From assembly GCA_015654605.1 (NCBI GenBank), contig JAATGO010000351.1, positions 1 through 5,042 on the forward strand: a DNA stretch of 5,042 nt, written 5' to 3'. Origin of the DNA: Betaproteobacteria bacterium (GTDB taxonomy: Bacteria; Pseudomonadota; Gammaproteobacteria; Burkholderiales; Burkholderiaceae). Shown piece after piece: positions 1 through 5,042 of this stretch. How positions within the stretch are numbered: the stretch's first letter is position 1; every line of letters starts with the position of its first letter. The position numbers were made by a program, and so were the translations under genes. The notes beneath the pieces are model-generated. The model did no database searches. It was not told the DNA's origin and saw only the letters and a program-made list of their open reading frames with translations.

Positions 1-583
1 ATGGGGATTTATTGCACTGACCTACTTTGTCATTGTGGGCACCAGTAATGCCGTTAATCTGACAGATGGACTGGACGGGCTAGCGATTATGCCTACGGTG
101 TTAGTCGGCGCAGCGTTAGGAATTTTTGCTTATATGACGGGGAGTGCCAGTAATGCTAAATATTTGCTCATTCCTCATATACCTGGTGCCGGAGAATTGC
201 TGATTTTTTGTGGTGCGATGGCTGGCGCTGGTTTAGCTTTTCTTTGGTATAACGCCTACCCTGCCCAAGTTTTTATGGGCGATGTCGGAGCTCTGGCACT
301 AGGCGGTGCATTGGGAACAATTGCGGTGATTGTGCGCCAGGAAATTGTCCTTTTCATCATGGGAGGTATTTTCGTTGTTGAAACTCTTTCGGTGATGTTG
401 CAGGTGACGTATTTCAAATTCACGAAAAGACGATATGGAGTGGGAAGACGAATTTTATTGATGGCGCCATTGCATCATCACTATGAGCAGAAGGGCTGGA
501 AAGAGACACAGGTTGTTGTGCGATTTTGGATCATTACCATGATGCTGATATTGATTGGATTGTCCACACTGAAGTTGCGATAG
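1..583 (+). CDS. mraY: Phospho-N-acetylmuramoyl-pentapeptide-transferase (MraY), 3' part
   Basis: This is the C-terminal 193 codons of a gene that begins before the window; position 1 is the last base of a codon and reading starts at base 2. MraY is a polytopic inner-membrane enzyme that transfers phospho-MurNAc-pentapeptide from UDP to undecaprenyl phosphate, making lipid I. Visible family motifs, numbered within the fragment, are [10 protein letters not shown] (about 19-28), [16 protein letters not shown] (about 87-102, with the active-site Asp of MGD near 94) and [13 protein letters not shown] (about 154-166, the HHH motif). Hydrophobic segments lie between these motifs and at the very end. 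The C-terminus LSTLKLR closely matches E. coli LATLKVR, so the TAG at 581-583 is the natural end. The cytoplasmic loop before MAPLHHH is about six residues longer than in E. coli. The upstream DD motif is outside the window. The next gene, murD, follows after 119 nt. Confidence 0.97.
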   Translation, partial: WGFIALTYFVIVGTSNAVNLTDGLDGLAIMPTVLVGAALGIFAYMTGSASNAKYLLIPHIPGAGELLIFCGAMAGAGLAFLWYNAYPAQVFMGDVGALALGGALGTIAVIVRQEIVLFIMGGIFVVETLSVMLQVTYFKFTKRRYGVGRRILLMAPLHHHYEQKGWKETQVVVRFWIITMMLILIGLSTLKLR

Positions 584-702
584 GCAGGTTGACAAGTAGT
601 ATCGATGAGAAAAATTGATAAACAAGTTCAGTAGCATACGTGCAGTGATATTTTCTCTTGTGGTATTTGAATTAGCTTGAAAAGGATGACGCTGTATATT
701 TT
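584..702 (+). other. mraY-murD intergenic gap (119 nt)
   Basis: This AT-rich stretch is the longest gap in the window. It holds no convincing gene. It contains a perfect TTGACA hexamer at 589-594, but the positions 16-18 bp downstream match a -10 box poorly. A 9-codon ORF (605-634, ATG to TAG) and a 6-codon ORF (686-706) have no good ribosome binding site; the second ends in TGA overlapping murD's ATG. GAGAAAA (607-613) can pair with TTTTCTC (651-657), but the loop is long and no T-run follows, so it is not a terminator. Transcription probably reads through from mraY into murD. An internal promoter is possible but unproven. Confidence 0.5.
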
Positions 703-2235
703 ATGAATTACACAGATAAAAACGTTCTTGTACTTGGACTCGGCGAGTCTGGCCTGGCAATGGCGCTGTGGCTGGCTTACTGTGGTGCACGCATACGCGT
801 GGTGGATACACGTGGTGCGCAGGTAGTAAATGAACGTTTGCATCAACTACGTACAGCGGTTCCAGAAGCAGAATTTATCGATGTAGCAGAATTGACCTCC
901 GATTTGTTGATCGACATGGATTTTGTGGCAGTTAGTCCTGGATTGGTTCCAGACAAAGATCTATCGTTGGTGGTGCCTGCTGCTGAAAAACTTGGTATTC
1001 CATTGTGGAGTGAAATTGAATTATTTGCCCAAGCTTTGGCAGCATTGCGCGAACGGCAAGGATATACGCCAAAAATATTGGCAATTACAGGAACCAATGG
1101 CAAGACGACAGTGACCCGGTTGACGGGGATGCTATGTCAGCGAGCAGGATTGGATGTGCGTGTAGCCGGTAATATCAGTCCCAGTGTGCTGGATGTTTTA
1201 CGGGCATTATTGATGCAAGAGATAGAGAATTTGCCGCAGGCATGGATATTGGAATTATCGAGTTTCCAATTGCATATGACATACACTCTGGCACCGGATG
1301 CTGCAGCCGTACTTAACCTGACGCAAGATCATTTGGACTGGCATGGCAGCATGGAAGCCTATGCTGTAGATAAGGCCCGCATTTTTGGTGAACATACGAT
1401 ACGAATTCTTAATCGTGATGATGCACTGGTAATGAAGCTGGCCGCGACCGATAGTGACAGTATGATCTCTACCTTTGGCATGGAGGTACCGGATCAAGTC
1501 GATAATTTCGGACTGGTGAATGACAATGGGATGTTGTGGTTGGCATATGCTATAGCGCAAGATGATGAGGAAAAACCCGAAGGACGTCGACGTAAGAAAA
1601 ATCAGGAGGAGCACGCTGTTGCCTCTGTCATGATTCAACGCTTGATGCCAGTGGACGCACTGAAAATTCGTGGGGTACACAACGCAATGAATGCTTTGGC
1701 TGCCTTGGCGTTATGTCGTTCTATCGGGTTGTCTTTGGCTAGCCTGTTGCATGGATTACGTGACTATCCAGGTGAGCCACATCGTGTAGAACTGGTGGCA
1801 ACAATTCGCGATGTAGAGTATTACGATGATAGCAAAGGCACCAATGTTGGTGCGACAGTTGCCGCATTGAATGGACTCGGGCATGGTGGCAAGCCGAATC
1901 GGTTATTGCTCATTGCGGGCGGTGATGGTAAAGGGCAAGATTTTTCTCCATTGCTCGAGCCAGTATCAAAATATAGCCGTGCCGTGTTTTTAATTGGACG
2001 TGATACTCCTGCTATTCGTGCTGTCCTGGAAGCAACAGGAATTGTGTTGATTGATTGCTTGACCTTGGAAGAGGCAGTGCAAAAGGCTGGACAAATGGCG
2101 CAGCCAGGGGATGCAGTCTTATTGTCACCAGCGTGTGCGAGTTTCGATATGTTTGACAATTACGCGCACCGGGCACGTGTATTTGTAGAAGCGGTACGTG
2201 AATTTGCACTTTCCTGTGGTGAGGTGATGGTATGA
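703..2235 (+). CDS. murD: UDP-N-acetylmuramoyl-L-alanine--D-glutamate ligase (MurD)
   Basis: MurD is a cytoplasmic ATP-dependent Mur ligase that adds D-Glu to UDP-MurNAc-L-Ala. The 510-aa product has the three expected domains: an N-terminal UDP-binding Rossmann fold ([11 protein letters not shown], about 7-17); a central ATPase domain with P-loop ITGTNGKTT (128-136, Lys134), ELSSFQL (184-190), [11 protein letters not shown] (205-215, His210) and the probable carbamylated Lys224 in DKARIF; and a C-terminal domain with PHRVE (359-363), [11 protein letters not shown] (375-385), GGDGKGQDF (406-414) and SPACASFD (475-482). It is about 70 residues longer than E. coli MurD (438 aa). Much of the excess is a charged stretch around 286-304 (DDEEKPEG, then RRRKK), a type of insertion I recall from other betaproteobacteria. 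ATG 703 is the only usable start, because an in-frame TAG lies at 673 and no start codon lies between. The nearest SD-like AAGGA (682-686) is 16 nt away, which is too far to be typical. The stop overlaps ftsW by ATGA. Confidence 0.97.
   Translation: MNYTDKNVLVLGLGESGLAMALWLAYCGARIRVVDTRGAQVVNERLHQLRTAVPEAEFIDVAELTSDLLIDMDFVAVSPGLVPDKDLSLVVPAAEKLGIPLWSEIELFAQALAALRERQGYTPKILAITGTNGKTTVTRLTGMLCQRAGLDVRVAGNISPSVLDVLRALLMQEIENLPQAWILELSSFQLHMTYTLAPDAAAVLNLTQDHLDWHGSMEAYAVDKARIFGEHTIRILNRDDALVMKLAATDSDSMISTFGMEVPDQVDNFGLVNDNGMLWLAYAIAQDDEEKPEGRRRKKNQEEHAVASVMIQRLMPVDALKIRGVHNAMNALAALALCRSIGLSLASLLHGLRDYPGEPHRVELVATIRDVEYYDDSKGTNVGATVAALNGLGHGGKPNRLLLIAGGDGKGQDFSPLLEPVSKYSRAVFLIGRDTPAIRAVLEATGIVLIDCLTLEEAVQKAGQMAQPGDAVLLSPACASFDMFDNYAHRARVFVEAVREFALSCGEVMV
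2221..2228 (+). promoter_or_regulatory. Strong ribosome binding site of ftsW
   Basis: GAGGTGAT is an 8-base match to the complement of the usual proteobacterial 16S rRNA 3' end. Its GAGG core ends 7 nt before the ATG at 2232. It lies inside the last codons of murD. It supports the long start of FtsW over the internal Met codons at 2349 and 2352, which lack a comparable site. Confidence 0.75.
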
Positions 2236-3482
2236 AATTCACCTTATCTGGAATCTTACCTTGGCGGAGCACAAAGTCGCCCGGAATGCTCGTTCGGGAT
2301 AGCTTGAGAAAAAGCTTTGGGGTTGCCGGAATAGAGCAACGCTCGAAGATGATGGAATATAACCAGCCGTTAATCTGGGTTGTGATGATCCTGATGTTGC
2401 TGGGCTTGGTCATGGTGTATTCAGCATCGATTGCATTACCGGATTCTCCAAAGTATGCCAACTATACAACCTGGCATTTTCTTGTACGACAAGCCATTTT
2501 TATTGTGGTATCAGTATTGATCGGCGCAGTGGTATTTCGGATCAAAATTGAAACGTGGCAAAAATGGGCGCCATATCTATTTGTGATTACGCTGATTTTT
2601 TTAGCGCTGGTGTTGATTCCTGGTGTTGGCAAGGGTGTTAATGGCGCAAAACGATGGCTATCATTCAGAGTATTCAATCTGCAGCCATCAGAGTTGATGA
2701 AATTGTTTATTGTTTTATATGCCGCGGACTATACAGTGCGCAAGCAGCATGTGATGCATAAGCTGACCAAAGGTTTTTTGCCAATGACATTGGCGGTGGG
2801 ATGTGTTGGTTTGCTGCTGTTGCTGGAACCAGATCTGGGTGCCTTTGGCGTGATTGTCTGCATCGCAATGGGCATTTTGTTTCTGGGAGGTATTAACGGT
2901 ATTTGGTTTAGTGGTATCGGCGCTACTCTAGTAGGTATTTTTTCTTTGGTGATTATTTTATCTCCTTGGCGGCGAGAACGGATTTTTGCTTATCTCGATC
3001 CATGGGATGAAGACAATTCTTTAGGTAAAGCTTATCAGTTATCACATTCTCTGATTGCATTTGGTCGTGGCGAATTGTTTGGGGTTGGTTTGGGTGGTAG
3101 TGTTGAAAAATTACATTATCTGCCAGAGGCACATACCGATTTTCTGCTTGCCGTGATTGGAGAGGAATTAGGATTTGTTGGTGTACTGGTAGTGATATTG
3201 CTGTTCTACTGGCTGATCAAACATGCCTTCGTAATAGGTCGGCAAGCCATTGCGCTCGACCTAACTTTTGCAGGGTTAGTTGCTAAAGGTATTGCCATCT
3301 GGATTGGCGTACAGACATTTATCAATATGGGAGTGAACCTGGGATTGTTACCGACCAAAGGGCTTACCTTGCCATTGATGAGCTATGGTGGTTCTGGGGT
3401 ACTGCTCAATTGTATTGGCTTGGTGATTCTGTTGCGTATTGATTATGAAAATCGGGTGCTCATGCGCGGAGGACGATTATGA
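2232..3482 (+). CDS. ftsW: Septal peptidoglycan glycosyltransferase FtsW (SEDS family)
   Basis: FtsW is an inner-membrane SEDS protein that polymerises lipid II into glycan strands at the division septum, working with the class B PBP FtsI. The 416-aa product starts with a roughly 40-residue polar, basic cytoplasmic tail, followed by about ten hydrophobic segments (first at about 46-67, last at about 384-403). Family signatures are VMVYSAS (60-66), GVNGAKRWL (135-143), QPSELMKL (151-158), LEPDLG (198-203), the large periplasmic loop with LPEAHTDF (297-304, whose Asp303 corresponds to the Asp considered catalytic in SEDS proteins), GEELGFVG (310-317) and [17 protein letters not shown] (373-389). 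These identify it as FtsW rather than RodA, and the position between murD and murG agrees. Start 2232 overlaps murD's stop by ATGA and has a strong SD. Its own stop overlaps murG's ATG in the same way, so translational coupling is likely. Length is normal for the family (E. coli 414 aa). Confidence 0.97.
   Translation: MKFTLSGILPWRSTKSPGMLVRDSLRKSFGVAGIEQRSKMMEYNQPLIWVVMILMLLGLVMVYSASIALPDSPKYANYTTWHFLVRQAIFIVVSVLIGAVVFRIKIETWQKWAPYLFVITLIFLALVLIPGVGKGVNGAKRWLSFRVFNLQPSELMKLFIVLYAADYTVRKQHVMHKLTKGFLPMTLAVGCVGLLLLLEPDLGAFGVIVCIAMGILFLGGINGIWFSGIGATLVGIFSLVIILSPWRRERIFAYLDPWDEDNSLGKAYQLSHSLIAFGRGELFGVGLGGSVEKLHYLPEAHTDFLLAVIGEELGFVGVLVVILLFYWLIKHAFVIGRQAIALDLTFAGLVAKGIAIWIGVQTFINMGVNLGLLPTKGLTLPLMSYGGSGVLLNCIGLVILLRIDYENRVLMRGGRL
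3468..3473 (+). promoter_or_regulatory. Ribosome binding site of murG
   Basis: GGAGGA lies 5 nt before the ATG at 3479, inside the final codons of ftsW that encode GGRL. It is a near-ideal SD and fixes the murG start at the ATGA overlap. Confidence 0.75.
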
Positions 3483-4558
3483 GTTCACCGCGTTTATTGA
3501 TCATGGCAGCTGGTACCGGAGGGCATATCTTCCCAGGGCTTGCGATTGCTGAAACTATGCGTGAGCGTGGTTGGCAGGTGTCCTGGTTGGGCACGAAACA
3601 CGGTATGGAATGCGACCTAGTTCCCAAGCAGGGAATTGAAATGGACATGATTTCTTTTGCTGGGTTACGTGGCAAAGGATGGCATCATACTCTGCGCGGC
3701 GTATGGAATTTATTGATTAGCTTGGGTAGTTGTTGGCATATTCTGGGAAAACGACAGCCAGATATCGTGTTAGGTATGGGCGGTTATGTAACGGTGCCAG
3801 GGGGCATCATGGCAAAGTTACGTGGTGTTCCGTTGGTGTTAGTCAATGCAGATGCAGCACTATTGTTATCTAACAAAATATTAACGCCCTTTGCTGCGCG
3901 CGTGTTGTTTGGATTTCCTGCTGATTATGGTCGTGCCGCTAACAAGGCAGAGGTGAGTGGTAATCCGGTGCGCAAGGAAATCATTGCTTTACCAACGCCA
4001 ACGGAACGCTATCAACAACGTAGTGGCTCATTACGGCTATTGGTCGTAGGAGGAAGTCTGGGGGCAAAAGCCTTGAATGATTGTCTGCCGCAAGCCTTGG
4101 CACGCATCCCAGTAGAGGCGCGTCCGATCGTAATGCATCAATCAGGGAAACAGCATATTGCCGCATTACAGCAGGCTTATGCACAGGCACAGGTGCAGGC
4201 AGAAGTTGTTGATTTTATTGATGACATGGCACATTGCTACGCACAGTCAGATATCGTCATTTGCCGTGCTGGTGCGATTACCGTTTCTGAGTTGATGGCG
4301 GCTGGCATTGCTAGCGTGTTGGTACCATTGGTCGCATCGACGACATCACATCAACGAGATAATGCGCAGTGGATGGCATTACATCATGCTGCAATCTATT
4401 TGCCACAGAGTGAAATGACGCCTGATAGCTTGGCCAATTTGCTGCAGCAGTTGCAACGACCTGCCTGTGAGGCTATGGCGCAGGCCGCTTATAAACAAGG
4501 TAGACGTAATGCGAATGAAAGCATTGCGTTGGTGCTAGAAAGATTGGCTTATCAATGA
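3479..4558 (+). CDS. murG: UDP-GlcNAc:lipid I GlcNAc transferase (MurG)
   Basis: MurG is a GT-B fold glycosyltransferase on the inner face of the cytoplasmic membrane that adds GlcNAc to lipid I, giving lipid II. The 359-aa product (E. coli about 355) has the N-terminal acceptor domain motifs [14 protein letters not shown] (9-22, His16), FAGLRGKG (60-67) and [10 protein letters not shown] (100-109, Tyr103), then the hinge GNPVR (161-165). The C-terminal donor domain has [12 protein letters not shown] (189-200), HQSGK (220-224), FIDDMA (246-251), [15 protein letters not shown] (262-276, Arg263 and Glu271) and HQRDNA (291-296, Gln292). One departure is clear: where E. coli has LHEQNGIAGLTNK, this protein has [13 protein letters not shown] (121-133). 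His, Glu and Asn of the HEQN motif are therefore replaced by Val122, Asn123 and Asp125, while Asn132 is kept. Everything else looks functional, so I read this as a lineage variant rather than decay. It starts in an ATGA overlap with ftsW and has a strong SD. Confidence 0.96.
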   Translation: MSSPRLLIMAAGTGGHIFPGLAIAETMRERGWQVSWLGTKHGMECDLVPKQGIEMDMISFAGLRGKGWHHTLRGVWNLLISLGSCWHILGKRQPDIVLGMGGYVTVPGGIMAKLRGVPLVLVNADAALLLSNKILTPFAARVLFGFPADYGRAANKAEVSGNPVRKEIIALPTPTERYQQRSGSLRLLVVGGSLGAKALNDCLPQALARIPVEARPIVMHQSGKQHIAALQQAYAQAQVQAEVVDFIDDMAHCYAQSDIVICRAGAITVSELMAAGIASVLVPLVASTTSHQRDNAQWMALHHAAIYLPQSEMTPDSLANLLQQLQRPACEAMAQAAYKQGRRNANESIALVLERLAYQ

Positions 4559-4641
4559 GATACGAAATACATTACGTGAATCATGTGTATGTGAATCATA
4601 TGGATGACAGGCCAGTTTGCTTGATGAATGAGAAGATATGA
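4555..4641 (+). CDS. Possible 28-aa bridging small ORF between murG and murC
   Basis: The ATG at 4555 overlaps murG's TGA (ATGA, 4555-4558), and the frame ends in a TGA at 4639-4641 that overlaps murC's ATG (ATGA, 4638-4641). It would encode 28 residues, starting MRYEIHY and ending LMNEKI, with an internal [10 protein letters not shown] repeat. No family is recognised and there is no signal peptide or membrane segment. Codons such as AGA, AGG and two ATA are unlike the neighbouring genes, and the closest SD-like sequence (AGAAAG, 4537-4542) is weak and 12 nt away. If translated, the likely role is to carry ribosomes from murG to murC, not to make a functional peptide. A chance open frame remains quite possible. 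Confidence 0.3.
   Translation: MRYEIHYVNHVYVNHMDDRPVCLMNEKI
4573..4602 (+). repeat. 15-bp tandem duplication, two copies
   Basis: The units at 4573-4587 and 4588-4602 match at 13 of 15 positions and share the core GTGAATCAT (4576-4584 and 4591-4599). The repeat lies in the murG-murC gap, and its 15-bp unit keeps the frame of the 28-codon ORF there (YVNHV then YVNHM). It is probably a small slippage duplication. A pair of binding sites cannot be excluded, but no known operator is recognised. Confidence 0.7.
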
Positions 4642-5042
4642 AGCATAGGGTAAAAAATTTCCATTTTGTTGGAATCGGTGGTGCCGGAATGAGTGGCATT
4701 GCTGAAGTCATGCTCAATCTTGGTTATGGTGTATCAGGCTCTGACCTTGGCAGTAACGCAGCGACTTCACGTCTGGCACAGTTGGGCGTCAAGATACAAC
4801 ATGGACATGCAGCAGAAAATATTGCGAATGCTGACGCTATTGTGACGTCAACAGCAGTGAAAAGTGATAACCCAGAAGTACTGGCAGCACGCAAAGCGCA
4901 TATTCCGATTGTGCCGCGAGCAGTTATGCTGGGCGAACTGATGCGGCTCAAACAGGGCATTGCGATTGCAGGAACACATGGAAAAACCACTACGACCAGT
5001 TTGGTGGCAAGCGTATTGGCGCAAGGAGGTCTTGATCCGACG
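4638..5042 (+). CDS. murC: UDP-N-acetylmuramate--L-alanine ligase (MurC), 5' part
   Basis: MurC is the first Mur ligase; it adds L-Ala to UDP-MurNAc in the cytoplasm using ATP. The first 135 codons are present and the gene runs off the window. The N-terminal UDP-binding domain shows [18 protein letters not shown] (7-24) and GSDLG (34-38), followed by the MurC-type segment [13 protein letters not shown] (68-80). The start of the ATPase domain has the P-loop [10 protein letters not shown] (111-120, Lys116), whose HGKT form is typical of MurC and differs from the NGKT of MurD. ATG 4638 is the only reasonable start: an in-frame TGA lies at 4629-4631, and the next Met is inside the GGAGMSG motif. 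The SD is weak (GAGAAG, 4630-4635, very close to the start). A small upstream ORF ends in an ATGA overlap with this start. MurB and DdlB genes usually follow in this cluster. Confidence 0.97.
   Translation, partial: MKHRVKNFHFVGIGGAGMSGIAEVMLNLGYGVSGSDLGSNAATSRLAQLGVKIQHGHAAENIANADAIVTSTAVKSDNPEVLAARKAHIPIVPRAVMLGELMRLKQGIAIAGTHGKTTTTSLVASVLAQGGLDPT

Noticed and set aside
607..657. GAGAAAA/TTTTCTC inverted repeat as a terminator or attenuator after mraY
   Set aside because: The stem is 7 bp and AT-rich with a loop of about 37 nt and no trailing T-run, and termination here would cut off essential downstream genes.
695..700. TATATT as a -10 box for murD
   Set aside because: No acceptable -35 lies 16-18 bp upstream, and transcription would begin at or after the murD start codon.
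1255..1680. Minus-strand open frame of 141 codons inside murD
   Set aside because: It lies wholly antisense to a clearly functional murD, shows no recognisable family, and is rich in residues that arise from reading the opposite strand.
1821..2159. Minus-strand open frame of 112 codons in the 3' part of murD
   Set aside because: It is the mirror of the conserved MurD C-terminal domain, with no independent support.
2349..2354. Internal Met codons of ftsW (residues 40-41) as the true start
   Set aside because: [10 protein letters not shown] just before the first membrane segment is plausible by family comparison, but the upstream ATG at 2232 has an 8-base SD match and an ATGA overlap with murD, and a polar N-terminal tail is common in FtsW.
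2012..2461. Minus-strand open frame of 149 codons across the murD-ftsW junction
   Set aside because: It is antisense to conserved motifs of both genes and lacks any domain; it is a shadow frame.
4724..4990. Minus-strand open frame of 88 codons opposite murC
   Set aside because: It is antisense to the MurC N-terminal and P-loop region; the + strand protein is unmistakable.
1..5042. Search for a novel defence, mobile or RNA system
   Set aside because: Coding density is nearly complete with conserved dcw genes in canonical order; there are no transposase, integrase, CRISPR repeats, tRNA or rRNA signatures.

Overview
This window is an interior piece of the dcw (division and cell wall) cluster of a Gram-negative bacterium, most likely a betaproteobacterium. 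All genes lie on the + strand in the order mraY (3' part), murD, ftsW, murG, murC (5' part). The proteins align residue for residue with E. coli counterparts recalled from memory. MurD (510 aa) carries a charged insertion, and MraY has a longer loop before its HHH motif. Both features fit betaproteobacteria as I remember them. The moderate GC content would suit a Nitrosomonas-like member, but the genus is only a guess from composition and protein style.

Layout: 1-583 is the C-terminal 193 codons of MraY. 584-702 is a 119-nt AT-rich gap without a convincing gene. 703-2235 is murD, 2232-3482 is ftsW and 3479-4558 is murG. These last three are locked together by 4-nt ATGA stop/start overlaps, with good Shine-Dalgarno (SD) sequences before ftsW and murG. 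A 79-nt gap follows, and then murC runs from 4638 off the end of the window.

The products form one pathway. MurC and MurD add L-Ala and D-Glu to UDP-MurNAc in the cytoplasm. MraY moves the finished UDP-MurNAc-pentapeptide onto undecaprenyl phosphate to make lipid I. MurG adds GlcNAc to give lipid II. FtsW, a SEDS glycosyltransferase, polymerises lipid II at the septum.

There is no mobile element, CRISPR array, RNA gene or obvious novel system. The points most worth a second look are: (i) the murG-murC gap is exactly filled by a 28-codon open frame that overlaps murG's stop and murC's start by ATGA on both sides and contains an in-frame 15-bp tandem duplication; (ii) MurG has lost the HEQN-type motif that is present in E. 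coli MurG; (iii) murD has no well-placed ribosome binding site and is preceded by a mini-ORF that also ends in an ATGA overlap.
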